Assembly: GCA_905250075.1 (NCBI GenBank)
Contig: CAJNOP010000234.1
Location: forward strand, 193,723 to 257,722
From: Rotaria sp. Silwood1
Lineage: Eukaryota; Rotifera; Eurotatoria; Philodinida; Philodinidae
Direction: 5' to 3'
Length of the DNA stretch: 64,000 bases
This document shows positions 1-11,938 of this stretch, in pieces. The stretch's first letter is position 1. Every line of letters starts with the position of its first letter. The notes under the pieces are model-generated. The model was given only the letters and a program-made list of their open reading frames with translations, made no database searches and was not told where the DNA came from. The translations under genes were made by a program, and so were the position numbers.

Positions 1-37
1 TTACTTAGTATTATAGAATAAACTGACCTTACGTCCA

Positions 38-575
38 TCAAGACTCATGTAGCTTACGATTTTCATTAGTTAGAAACAAACATACTGTTTGTTTGTGGCT
101 GTATTTGATAAAATTGTCGAGATTAAGCTTATAATGAGAATGTTTTAGATTTGGATTGATTTCATGAAGCAGACATATACCGGAAGAATTTATTTTTGTA
201 GTGTACAATTCATCTTCATTATTATTATCATGATAATATTCAATATATATTATCGATATTATCCTCTTCGGATGATAAATAATCATCATATATGTGCTGA
301 CTAAGATTCTTTCAATCATAAATATTCTGTTACTTAAACAAGTGCGGTATTTCTAAATTTTCAGTAAGTTTTTTTGCTGTTTTACAAGCAGACAAAACCA
401 CTTGTTGAATATTTAATTTATCAATATTATTGATATTTTGACACATTGTTAAATTATTTCTTTTGTTTATGTTTATGATGTATAGGAAATAACAAGCGAC
501 GATTATGATTTCTTTTTTCATAACACTTGATTTATTGCAACATAGACAATTTTTCAGCTCATTCGAGAAAATCAC
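38..575 (-). pseudogene. Decayed copy of the gene carried by the 2.1-3.8 kb hAT-like element
   Basis: Two minus-strand coding blocks in different frames. The upstream block (about 330-450) ends in a segment reading INNIDKLNIQQVVLSACKTA and stops at 330. The downstream block (about 38-240) has an acidic N/D/E stretch, then EINPNLKHSHYKLNL and HKQTVCLFLTNE. Both match, in order, the protein encoded at 2794-3327 on the plus strand (NDIDKINVENIILAAFNRAK; SINPAMKNSYFQVQI; HKQTACWLLTDK). The frame change and stops indicate a pseudogene, although an unseen intron could join the blocks. I see no terminal inverted repeats or AGACTTCA array around this copy. I do not recognise the family and assign no function. 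Confidence 0.5.
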
Positions 576-2126
576 TAACAGTAAAATTTATCTTTATTAA
601 ATAAGCTCTTCTCAATACTCTTTGTATTTCTGAATGTGGGTTCACATGCCTAAGAACTAAATAAATGTATATTCAACAAATGTTTTGGATAGTTGCTGTC
701 GCTTCACTAACAATATTATTTTTCTTATTTTTTTCTTGTGGAATTTGAATTGATAAATCTTTTGTATTTTATCTATGATCTCCAGAAATAACAAGTAAAT
801 ACAATGGTTCACGCTGAATACATAACATTTCCTGTATTCATTATCTTTTCTATTTAAGCAATAATTATATGCTTCAATAGTTGAAGATAAACGTCAGTAG
901 CTTGAGAGCAAGGACAAGTTTGGCTGTGAAAGATAATAAAGAACTTCGCCATTTGTTGGCAACATGTATAGCATCTTAGAAAAATAAGAATAATTGTTGC
1001 GAACGAAAGAAAAAATATGTCCAATGTGACAATAAATTGATGTTAAATGCATCAGGTTTTTCATGTACTTAAATATGTGTAAGATTGGCGAAGAAATCAC
1101 GAATCAAACGCATGAAACTTCAGTATTTGGGATCGGTACAAGGATGAAAAAGTTGATTCCGTGAATCTGCCGACTCCGGAATCCATATTAGTATCATCGT
1201 TTTTCTTGACTACTGTGTCGTCCCATCAGTACGAGCTGCATAGAATCACTAGCGCAGATGAGTCCCGAGGACACCAAATCATTTTGATCAATAGGAAGGC
1301 AGCTCACTTCAAATAGTTATAATCAGAGTGTGTCAAAAACAAGAGATATATTCTTCTTATTGTCAAATGCTTCGGACAAAACTCCGTCATTTCATCGTTT
1401 CATAGCGATTCATTCAGGATGGTGAACGGTGAGCGATGTTTTCCAGCTCGATATCTACATAAAATTTTTAGATACGTTTAGAATACTAAAATAATAATTA
1501 TTGAGAAATTCTATAAATAAAATATGAAATGAATCTAATCAATATGTAGAAACCGTCTCATAATCCATTCGAATCTTTTCGAGTATAACTGTCCGTTCGT
1601 GTGGTACATGATCATCCAATATTCGAATGAAATGAAAAAGAATATATGATGAAATAGCTATACCATCAAATGAAACCATTATTTTACTATTCAATTGTTC
1701 ACAAGTTATAACGAAAATCGTTCTGTATACAGAAAAGCCACTTTGTCTTCAGCAATACGTTTATCGATCGAAACTAGAGATCTGTGAGTCAGTCAGAAAA
1801 GTGTTTCGCCTAGCGCTTAATGTAAAACCAGACGTTTACTTATGCGTGTGTTTGTCTCATCTAGAAATTACTTTCTTTAATTTCATTAAAGGAAACAGAG
1901 ATATCCTAGGTGGCGGAAAACCTCCACTCTTGGGAAATTTTTATTCTTTCCTAGCAGAATTCGAGTATTTTTTTCCTTTTTTCTGGCTCACCAGTTTTCA
2001 GACAACTACTATGTTGAATTTATTGCATTCTATCTTATTAGTGTGCATTTTCTGTCATTCAGACCTATTTCCTTTTCTTTATAAACATCAAAGCGAAAAA
2101 TATTCATTTATAAGAGTATTTGAGAT
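576..2126. other. Non-coding DNA left of the transposon
   Basis: No coding segment I can support. The open frame from about 1801 into 2259 runs into the transposon's repeat array and uses a non-ATG start, so I treat it as chance. No RNA gene or regulatory motif recognised. Confidence 0.5.
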
Positions 2127-2150
2127 ACCTACACCAAGGGGGAAACAGCG

Positions 2151-2577
2151 GACTTCAAGACTTCAAGACTTCAAAAGACTTCAAGAGACTTCAACGGACT
2201 TCAGCCGCAGTGACTTCATATTTTCACAAGACTTCAAAAGACTTCAAAAGACTTCATAGGACTTCAAATGACTTCACAAGACTTCAAAAGACTTCATAGG
2301 ACTTCAAATGACTTCACAAGACTTCAAAAGACTTCAAAAGACTTATGAAGACTTCAAAAGACTTATGCAGACTTCATTGGATTAAAAAAGACTTCATGAG
2401 ACTTCACAGACTTCTCGAGACTTCACGGACTTCATGAGACTTCAAAAGACTTTATGAGAATTCATAAGACTTCATAAGACTTCATAAGACTTCACAAGAC
2501 TTCTACAGACTTCACAAAACTTCATCGGACTTCACAAGACTTCATAAGATTTCAAAAGACTTCACAAGACTTCAAGA
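2151..2577. repeat. Left subterminal array of AGACTTCA-type units
   Basis: Dozens of near-copies of GACTTCA at roughly 8-12 base spacing, usually separated by A/T/AG dinucleotides (for example AGACTTCAAAAG, AGACTTCATAAG). Units are in the same orientation as in the right array. The variable spacing rules out CRISPR. It begins immediately inside the left terminal inverted repeat. Confidence 0.85.
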
Positions 2578-2793
2578 GGCAGATTCCGTGCGTATCAAAA
2601 AAACTTATAGAAATTAAATGAAACCTCTATAACATGCAAAAAAGCTTATCATTAAGTAAGGGTGTCATTTAACATGTACTGTATAATAAATACAAATTAC
2701 TTATCATTTAATTTACGCGTAAATTAAATGAAAAGTAAATATAAACTGACACTCTCATTCATAACGGAGTAACTAGCGTCTTTCGAGCACTAG

Positions 2794-3327
2794 GAAAAGA
2801 ATGATATTGATAAAATCAACGTTGAAAATATTATTTTAGCTGCATTTAACCGTGCAAAAGAACTAGTTAATAATTTGAATATATTACCTCCATTAAAGGA
2901 ATGCAATGCTTGAGAACTTAATGGTTTAAGTAAAAATATATCTGATAGTATTAGATTCAACATTAATGCGGATAATTATTTAGCAACGGATTCAGATTCT
3001 TCATCAGATTCTGAATCTGATTATGATGATGGAGCAATGGAAAGTAATGAATTTGATAGTAATCTAATCAATGTGGATGAAGAAGATAAAGATGCGGCAA
3101 TGACACAAAACTTTGATGAAATTAAAACTGAGAAAATAAATTTTACCGGTATGCGTATACTCGATTCGATTAATCCAGCAATGAAAAACTCCTATTTTCA
3201 AGTGCAAATAAATAACAAGACTAAATTTATACACAAGCAAACGGCTTGTTGGTTATTGACCGACAAAGTTAGCCGCTTATCGGCTGATAGATTATCACGA
3301 GTGATAGAAACAAACAAAAAGGATTGA
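2794..3327 (+). pseudogene. Transposon-borne gene of unknown function, interrupted by one in-frame TGA
   Basis: A single frame is open from about 2794 to the TAA/TGA region at 3327 except for one TGA at 2911-2913. Before it the product reads NDIDKINVENIILAAFNRAK and a short proline-containing tail. After it comes a very acidic, serine/aspartate-rich stretch (about 2980-3120) and then a compact C-terminal motif with SINPAMKNSYFQVQI, FIHKQTACWLLTD and LSADRLSRV. The first exon probably starts at a splice acceptor (CACTAG at 2788-2793), implying an upstream exon I could not locate. The downstream ATG at 3037 would give a 96-residue protein. It lies wholly inside the hAT-like element. A diverged copy lies at 38-575. 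Conservation of the C-terminal motif in both copies suggests it was once under selection. No family recognised. Confidence 0.5.
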
Positions 3328-3565
3328 AAATCTTCATCAGATTGATTTGGATAGATGGAAAATTTCTTATAAAAATAAACCACTTCATTCAAAAAGCATT
3401 CACTTATTAATTATCATATTTTCTAAGATCAAACAAACTTGAATTTTTTCCAGTGCATTAAAATAAACAATAAAAAGTTCATCTTTCTACTAAAATAAGA
3501 CCATCAAAAACAAGACAATTTCATTGGTTTCTTGTGAATTTTCATGCCCGAAATGTATTTCAAAG

Positions 3566-3796
3566 CTTCCAGAAGACTTCAAGAGACTTCAAGAGACTTC
3601 ACGAGACTTCATCAGACTTCAAGAGACTTCATCAGACTTCAAGAGATTTCATCAGACTTCAAGAGACTTCATCAGACTTCATCAGACTTTATGAGACTTT
3701 AGAGACTTCAAGAGACTTTATGAGAATTCATAAGACTTCAAGAGACTTCATAAGACTTCGAAAGACTTTCAAGACTTCATGAGACTTCAGTCGTGA
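3566..3796. repeat. Right subterminal array of AGACTTCA-type units
   Basis: Units such as AGACTTCAAGAG and AGACTTCATC repeat irregularly up to the right terminal inverted repeat, in the same direct orientation as the left array (2151-2577). Only the last unit beside the right end is inverted. Confidence 0.82.
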
Positions 3797-3826
3797 AGTC
3801 TCCGCTGTTTCCCCCTTGACCTACAC

Positions 3827-4972
3827 TATGAATAAAAGCTTCAAACAGTTCTCTACTATTTGTACATAAACCAGTTCATCCCAGAAAACTATGACAGAAC
3901 TATAAATTTTTCCTTTTGGTCAATGACTTACTGGGTATTTTATACCTTTAATTCATATAAATCGTTTCAAAGTACAAAAATAGATAATCAGACCAGAATG
4001 AATAGCCTTGCATTGTCAACCTCGTACATAGAGTCAATTAAAGTGCACATTAAAAAAAAGTGACTAACTATTATTTATATAAATTCAACAGGAACAGGCA
4101 AATGAATGATAGTTCAATAAATAATTAAGTATGTGAGTAACACAAAACACGTTTGAATTCTATCTTAATTTGACAATTTTCTTTCAAGCTATTGGCTAGG
4201 ATGCCCATCATCGTGGTCACAAAACAATAACAAAAATAAAATATAAAATATACAAAACTATTATATGAATGTCGATTCAAATAAAAGAGGGGGATGCGTA
4301 ACAGGTCAAATCAGTCCACTAGTACTTTCCTTTTCAACTCCACTGAATTATACATCATTGGCAAGAGTATGTTGAGACTAACATTTTAGTACTAGATTCT
4401 TGAGATTTTGATTGAATTTTGAAAGCTAAAAGTTATCCAGAGAGTAGTTCATTTTGGTCATATTTTAATAATCAGTTTTATCATGGTGGATTTAATTTCA
4501 TTATTGTAAGAAAAGATAATACAGCATTGAAATTATGAATTTGATAGCTGTTTGATAGAACTTCAAAATCATATATAAATCATCCATTGATTGTTTAATT
4601 CCATGATATATAGCGCAAGTATACTGGTAAACACTGTTACCATATTTGTTATTATTATCACTCATAATTATCTCTCAACAAATATATTAGTTTGAAAATT
4701 GAAATAAATGAAACTCTGATAGTACTAATTTGATAGCCATTTTAAAAAAACTGCAAAATCATATATTTTCCGAAGTCAAAAAAAATGGCCACTTGAGAAA
4801 TTTCTAAGCGCACTGCTTTCTAGAAACAGTTTTGTGTATTTTTGATAAATGTTTAGAAGATTTCGATTAGAAAAAGGATGGATGTAGGTGTGAATGTCCA
4901 GAGATATACCGACACCCACACCCTTAAGTATTAAAAAAGTGTGTTTGTACTTTCAAAATCGTGGACTAATGA
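3827..4972. other. Intergenic DNA downstream of the ABCB gene
   Basis: No coding region supported. Contains poly-A/T runs and, near 4880-4925, a short GT/CA-rich patch with GGTGTGA and CCGACACCCACACCC that resembles similar patches near 10460-10530 and beside both assembly gaps. The ABCB stop codon is at its right edge. Confidence 0.5.
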
Positions 4973-7900
4973 TCATTGTAAATTGTTTTGAGCAAGCATT
5001 TTGTAATAAGTTCCATATCGTTGTATCAGTTCTGTATGAGTACCACTTTCTACTATGTGTCCTTTCTCAAGTACACAAATCAGATCACATGAGCGAATAG
5101 TTGAAAGTCGATGAGCAATAATGAGTGATGTTCGACTAGGATCGTCTGTTTGAGCTTGTTCAAGAGCTTTTTGTATAATCTATATTTGTACAATGAAGAT
5201 GATATTTTAATTGATCAATAGATAAAACAAATTTACTTGCTCATTGTATGAATCCATGGCACTTGTAGCTTCATCTAAGAGTAATACTTTAGGTCGACGG
5301 ATCAGAATTCGAGCAATGGCAATGCGTTGCTTCTCCCCACCAGACAGAAAACTACCTTTAGTTCCTACTTTTGTTTCGTAACCCTAAACGAAGTCACACA
5401 ATAATAATGGATACATTATATTATGTTGTATTATTTAACCTGAGGTAAATCATCAATAAATTGATGAATATTAGCTTTAGTTGCTGCATTAATAATATCT
5501 TCCATTGAAACATTTTCTAATCCATATGTTATATTTTCAGCAATTGTTAAATCGAACAAAATTGGTTCTTGACTAACAAGACCAAACTGAGAACGAACCC
5601 AATGAAGATTTATTCGTCGAATATCAACGTCATCAAGAAGCTAGATTGAATGAACAAATTCATATGATGTTTTGAACTATATGTTGAAGAAATACTAACA
5701 ATTCGACCACTTGTAACATCATAGAATCTTTCCAACAGTTGAATAGTTGTTGATTTTCCGCTTCCAGACGTACCTTTATAGATCCTCTTTCATAGTTGAC
5801 ATTTAAAAGAAACATTTAATTCAAACATACCAACAAGAGCTACGCGTTGACCTTATCAGTGGATCATAACTATTAATAACATGATTAAATCAAAATTTAT
5901 CTCACTTACCTGGCTTGATATTCAATTGAAATTGGTTAAGAACAATAGATGTTGGTCGAGTCGGATAAATAAATTTGACTTGATCAAATTTTATCTCTCC
6001 ACGAAAATCAACCTATACGAATCATATTATATCCTTGGCATATACATAATCGAAGAAAAATAATTATAGTCTATGTTGTCTTACTAGTTCTTGCCCTGCA
6101 GTAGATGTATTATCGATAGCTGGTATTCGATCAAATAAATCAAAAAACGTGTCAGCAGCCGAGATTGATGCAGCAATACTACTAGATCTAGAATGAAGAC
6201 ATTAGAAGAAAAATGAGCAAAGTCGAGATTGAGTGTTACATCATTCCAATGAGTTTTAGTGCTTGTATCGAAAAACCAGCAAAAGCAACCACCCTAATGA
6301 ATTAAGAAGATAACGAAACATTGTCTGTAGTTTTATCAAACGGTGAGTTCAATTACATTATAATTTGGTTTGCAGTGACTTTGTTCTTCTCAAAAAGGAC
6401 GAGACCACGCCAGTACAAGAATGCTGAAGTGTATAGATCTACTGTCCAGTATATGCCATACGCCATTGAAGTAACTATTGAACTTTTCCATGACAATCTA
6501 TGACAAAAAAAGATTGATTACAAATTTATCCATGTATGATATTCAAGTGGCTAACATTAACGTTTGATGAATCAGTTCAGAATATTGACGTAAAACTTCA
6601 TTTTCTATTGACAATTGTTTCACTGTACGCATGTTGTGAATAACTTCAACAGCAAGCTGCAGAGGCAAAAGACAAAGTGAATATTCTTTATTTGATATAT
6701 CAAACAATTCGTGACATTTTAGCTTTTCTCATAGAAAAAGGATTATTACTTAAAACATGATCTTACTGAGCTTGCTCGTTGCCGACTTTGATTAGATTGT
6801 TTAGTCACCCATCGGCGTAGGCTTACATCCTCATAGGCTATTATGCTTATGAGAAAAAGAGGACCAACAATGATCATTGTTAATTGCCAACTTATGAGAC
6901 ATTCAAATAGAATTCCAAAAAGCGACAGTGCGAGAGCTTCAGAAATGGCTCCTAATCGAGTACCAGTCATCTGTTGAATGGCTGATGCATCAGAAGAAAG
7001 CCAAGCACAAATCGAACCAGAGCTGTTTTCAGGTCGATCGAAATAAGCAATTTCTTGACGAAGAAGACATTCAAAAGCTTTCGAACGAATTCGTTGTGTC
7101 AACTTTGCTCCTGCTATGGCAAAAGCTGTATACTATAGAAAAGAATAAATAAATCACTCATCGAAGCTAGAAATAGTATTTTTACTTGAAACAAACGAAG
7201 AATTAATAAACTAACACCTAAAAGTAAAAAAAGAAAACTGATAATCAGCACTCGATGACCTTGTTCAGAGGTTGAGCAATATTTGAACGTCTACAGAGTA
7301 AAGTAATTGGTATAAAAAGATTTACATTGTTAATCGTGTTGCACGATATTTATATAAATGAATCACTCACATCGATCATTTTCGTATATAAAGGTGCAAA
7401 CATTGGTTGAGCCACACCATTAAGGACACATGCTATACAACCAATCAAGATGGTGATCCATTCGCGGCTATTCATTGATAAGAGTCTGAAAAAGCCAATG
7501 CTTTGTCCTAATGATTTTGAACTTTGCTATAAGAGAAAGATATCAATAATGGTTTTTATAAATAATTGTAGCGGTATTTCTACTTTTGTCGCATCAACAA
7601 TTCGACTATCGCTAAGCAAACGAGATCTTTCGACTGTCAAAGGAAGAAATATCAACGACAGTAAAGATCATCAACGTGATAATATATATATATATATATA
7701 TATACTTATTGATAGTTCGTCTTCTTCTTTTGCTTGTTGCATGGTTATCATGTCATCTTGATCATCATTGATTTTTTCCATTTGTTGACGTTTAACCATT
7801 GCTTGGTATTTGCCTCCTTGTTCTGCCATCAATATATCATGTGTACCTTGCTCAATCACACTGCCATTATCTAATACATATATTTTATCAGCATTTTGAA

Positions 7901-10900
7901 TTGTACTCAAACGATGAGCAATAACAATAGTTGTACGACCTATACAGAATGTTATATCCGTATGAGAAACAGAAAAGACAATAGCTACCTTTACATGCTC
8001 GATTGAGCGCTTCTTGAACAATTTTTTCGTTCACATTATCAAGTGCACTTGTTGCTTCATCTAATAAAAGGATAGTAGGCTGTTTGACAAGAGCACGAGC
8101 TAATGCAATACGTTGTTTTTCCCCACCACTCAACTGTACACCACGTTCGCCAACAAGTGTTTCATATTTCTAAATAAGAATCAATGTTGAATTTATGTGG
8201 AAAACGATAACTATTAAGTGTAAACATTTGGCAACTGCATGATGAAATGGTGTACATTTGCTTCTTTTGCTGCTTCTTCAATTTCTGTTCGTGTTGCAAT
8301 TACTTTACCAAAACGAATATTTTCATAAATACTTTGACCAAACAAAATCTATTATAATAGTTAATGAAATCATAAGGAAGAAAAGGAAAACGAATCAAAA
8401 GTATACAGGTTCTTGACTAACAACTCCTATATTTTGTCGAAGTTGTTCAATATTGTAGTCAGTTATTGATCGACCATTGATTGTGATGCGACCAGATGAA
8501 GGTTCATAATAACGAAGAAAAAGTGATATACAAGTACTTTTTCCTAAGAATAAATTATGAACACAAATGAGATCATTTTAATATTATTTTGCTTTGGAAA
8601 AGACTTACCACAGCCACTTGAACCTACGAGAGCAGTTGTCTCTCCAACACGAGCAGTAAGAGAGATATCACATAGAATGGATACATCTTTTCGAGATGGA
8701 TAGAAAAAGTTTACTCTGTTAAATTCTATATCACCATTGATATCATAAACCGGTTCTGCATCTTCCTTCCATACATCTGTGTCATTTATACTTGTGTCAT
8801 TTATACTTGCGTCATTTCCCTATGTCATGTAAGCAAATAGAGAACATATTTATTGATAATATATCTCAATTAGCTCAGATTTACCTCGTCGATAAGTTGA
8901 AACACAGATACTGCTGCACTTCGAGCTTCTGAAAATGATTGCAAGTAAGGACCAATGAGACTGAAGGATCTGAGACATCGTGCAAAGATAGAAACGACCT
9001 GTATTAATAGAGTAGTCGTATATTGACTTCCTTATTGGCTAATTAAATGAATGACTCACGACAAGAATATCAATAACATTCAAAGTATGATGATCTTTAC
9101 TTGATTTAAGATAAGATCCAAAAATGAAACCAACTGCATAAACTAGGTAATTTACCAGAGAAAGCCATCCAGCAAAAATTCCACAGATCACACCTTCGCG
9201 AACACTACTCCAACGAGTTAAATATAGTTCTCTTTCATATCTAAATGCAGTGAGAATAACAAAAATTGAATCATATTTTAAAAGCAAGTAAAATCGTTAT
9301 ATATATATACAGTACTTCTCAGTAGTCCCGGGACATAAAAATCAAGGTAAAGTTGAACCGTTTTCCACCAAATTCTTATTAGAGATAAAACTCGAAAAAC
9401 TGTGATCGCAAGCAACGACTCGAGCTCGATTGACCGAATCAAAAGGAAATTAAAGCCCAAACACTACTTTCAACTTCGACGAAATCTATTTCAATATTCA
9501 AACGACTTCTTCAATCTGGTTCATCGGTACTGTGAAGCCTGGTGCTTTTTACATCTTTAACATAAGTTTCAGGAGAAAATGGGAGAGTGGAAGACGTAAG
9601 AAGGACTAGGCTTCACAATATCAATGAACCAGATTGATAAGTCCTTTAACTATTAAGATAGAGTTCCTCGAAGTTGAAAACGTAGTGTGTGGCCTGCAAT
9701 TCCATTTTGATTCGATCAATGGAGCTCGAGTTGTTGCTCGCGATCACAGTTTTTCGGGTTCTATCTCTGATAAGAATTTGGTGGAAAACAGTTCAACTTT
9801 ATCTTGATTTTTACATGTTCCAGGACTTCTGACGGGTACTGTATATATATTCATTTACCGTTTTTGCTCAAATTTGTTACCATTAAGAGAAAGAACAGTC
9901 CGCAATGAACTAAACACTTCTTGAACAATTTGTCCCGCTTTCGCGTATGCTCTTAACTGATTCATGGCTTCATTTGCAGCGAGCTGTAACGATTCTAATA
10001 CATTTAATTGATTAAACAATGTTTGATACCTTAGAAAACACAAAAGAACTGCCAATAACCAAAACTATTAAACATATCATAATCAAAGTCAATTGCCAAT
10101 TGATAAAGAAAGATACTATTACACAACCGATTATATTGAATAATGTTGCTATCAATATTAGGAATTCAAAACCAATGCCGTCATCGATCTTTGCAATGTT
10201 ACTACGTAAGAATTGAACCAGATAAATTTTTTCAATATAAATTATGACCATTACTTACTGAAATAGTTTAGCATTGAGGCGACTAATAGGCCTCGTATCC
10301 ATATAGGAAATGCTCTAAAAAATGGAAAGAGAAACAGTAACAATTAGAAATGAACAAGTTTGACTATGTGCTACTTCAACTGCACTCCTATTCCATAAAT
10401 TCGATCTTATCTGTACTTCCCAATTTATAATTCAATTTCAACTTTGATTTATTTCAGAAGGGTTTGGGTATATGTGAAGAGGATGTCAATAGCCATACCG
10501 ACATCGACATCGACACCCGCGCATAGTTACAGTGAAAAAATCGCAGTTGGGTGTAACTTTTTCGCAAGTTTTCGCAATTATGAGTCTCAGTATCATGTAG
10601 TAATCAGAAGTGAGTGTTGTCCTATCTTTTCCATTGTTATGGTGATGTATGCATTAATGTGGGAAGAATACAGTTTTTTGTCAAATGACTCATCACTAAT
10701 AGGCTATCACCATTACATTACGCAAATATCTAGAAATTTAACAAGTCCACAGTTGAGAGGTTTTCAGAGTCCTGAATGTTTAGTATTGATCAATCACATT
10801 GTCGTTACTCTTTCATTTTATACAAAATTTGATACGTATTTTTATTCGACATCAGAGCGTTACCCCAATATAAAAATATTTTTATGGAAACTGTATATAA

Positions 10901-11938
10901 TAAACGAGAATAAATGTTATAAGTTAGTAGAAATGCTGAGCAAAGCCTGCGATTAAAATTTAAGGAAGCGTTTTTTTTTAAATGGAAGTGTATTTGACTT
11001 ACACGCTGAATAAGTGATCGAAAGAGAGAAACATGCATACGAAATATCTGCCGTTTCTCACTGATATTCCAAATAAAATATTCAATCGTTCCTGTAAGCA
11101 ACTTGACAGTAGCAGTAACTACATTTACAAAGAAAAAAGGACGATGTCCAGTATTCTTTATAATCTTGTTGGTATGTACAGTACACTTACTCAATAACCA
11201 GTGAATTTTGGTCATAACTGTTCCTCGAAATGAAGGCGTTAGTACAGTTAAACCTAATGAAAAATTCGTCTCACTACCATGACGTAGTCTAAATTAAAAA
11301 GAAAATATATATATATCAACGAATAATAGTTTTTAGCGGAATACTTATGCAATGAAGTACTATTGAATGTAGCGAATTCAGCGACTTGAGAACTTGTATT
11401 GTCATTCTTCATTGGATCTCTTGAACTTTTATGTTGCTGCTCACATATATCACCAAATGATTCAATAGCAAATATTCCCATGAGTTGACTGAACAAAACT
11501 AGGCTAGCAAGCATAGCAACCGTGTGCATCGCTATCAAACAAATAGTAGTGAACATCAGGGCAATATCTAGACAATTTGAAAACCGAAACTACAATAAAA
11601 TTAAAAGCATCAATTACGTAGTTTGTATTTCGTTTGAATACACTTACTAATTGAAAAACACCAACTACCCCATCTTTATCATTATGTTGGATATCATCAT
11701 CTAATTTAATGTAATTTTTATCGTCCGTGCTTCTATTGAAGTATCGGCGCCAATCAAAGAAACTTTGAAAAATGATAAATTCATTGTGCTTTACTCGAAG
11801 TCAATCATTTAATCGATCATACCTATTGACTGAAAGTTGTTTCTTGCCTCGATTATCATCATCGCCATCATCAATAGACAATTTACTTGATGCATTCAAC
11901 AGAGCTTTTCTATCACTCGATTGATTCTTTTCAAGCAT
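4973..11938 (-). CDS. ABCB-family full ABC transporter (P-glycoprotein/MDR type)
   Basis: ATP-driven export pump of the plasma membrane or an internal membrane, order TMD1-NBD1-TMD2-NBD2, roughly 1,350-1,400 residues in about 29 exons. Start [15 protein letters not shown] at 11938. TMD1 includes the family segment [23 protein letters not shown]1 has Walker [10 protein letters not shown] (codons split by an intron), signature LSGGEKQR, Walker [12 protein letters not shown] and H-loop AHRLSTI (about 7800-8660). After an acidic/Gln linker, TMD2 lies at about 6200-7600. NBD2 has Walker [10 protein letters not shown], signature LSGGEKQR, Walker [13 protein letters not shown]-loop AHRLSTI and a stop at 4973-4975. 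Both catalytic glutamates are present, so both ATP sites look competent. Introns are mostly about 50 nt; intron 5 (10315-11002) and the intron at 9288-9858 are long, the latter holding a foldback repeat. The exon at 5831-5851 is only 21 nt. Substrate cannot be read from sequence. Confidence 0.93.
7682..7704. repeat. (TA)n microsatellite in an ABCB intron
   Basis: Uninterrupted TA dinucleotide run directly after a splice donor that follows the NBD1-linker exon. Likely polymorphic; no function implied. Confidence 0.8.
9298..9854. mobile_element. Foldback (palindromic MITE-like) element in an ABCB intron
   Basis: The left arm from about 9303 (ATATACAGTAC, then AATCAAGGTAAAGTTGAAC) is matched in reverse by the right arm ending near 9850. 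Arms include the shared segment ATCGCGAGCAACAACTCGAG with mismatches and extend about 200 bases each. A second, inner inverted pair brackets the centre (TGAAGCCTGG ... AGGCTTCA around 9532-9615). The outer ends are (TA)n, so a target duplication cannot be defined. It fills most of the intron between the exons ending FEQKR and starting [10 protein letters not shown]. Confidence 0.75.

Larger units (their letters stand above)
2135..3818 (+). mobile_element. hAT-like DNA transposon with 8-bp TSD, TIRs and subterminal repeat arrays
   Basis: The ends are inverted repeats: 2135 begins CAAGGGGGAAACAGCGG and 3802-3818 is its exact reverse complement (17 bp; similarity continues with a 2-base indel). 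The element is flanked by a perfect 8-bp direct repeat ACCTACAC at 2127-2134 and 3819-3826. An 8-bp target duplication and an end fitting the YARNG pattern are typical of the hAT superfamily (established knowledge). Arrays of AGACTTCA-type repeats lie just inside both ends (about 2151-2577 and 3566-3796), as expected for transposase-binding subterminal repeats. The interior carries one recognisable coding region (2794-3327) that does not look like a hAT transposase, so the element is probably non-autonomous. Length 1,684 bp. Confidence 0.82.

Noticed and set aside
1801..2259. 152-residue open frame entering the transposon
   Set aside because: Begins at GTG, half of it is repeat array translated as RLQDFKRLQ-type text, no family motif or splice logic.
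2151..2577. CRISPR array or coding repeat (short direct repeats at regular-looking spacing)
   Set aside because: Units are about 8 bases with irregular 1-5 base spacers, and the array abuts a transposon TIR with an 8-bp target duplication; eukaryotic context.
3534..3782. 82-residue open frame of F-K-R-L-x-x-T-S repeats
   Set aside because: It is a direct translation of the right AGACTTCA array; no evidence of coding.
1..4000. Subtelomeric or telomeric terminus
   Set aside because: No telomeric tandem repeat or telomere-associated retroelement was seen; the repeats belong to a transposon.
6928..7152. Plus-strand open frame opposite ABCB TMD2
   Set aside because: Antisense shadow of an exon that clearly encodes the ABCB transmembrane domain.
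7888..8133. Separate small ABC protein
   Set aside because: It is one exon of the ABCB gene read through its splice donor; flanking exons continue the domain in phase.
10444..10956. 170-residue plus-strand open frame inside ABCB
   Set aside because: Lies within intron 5 of the minus-strand ABCB gene, with no family similarity and a GT-rich simple patch at its start.
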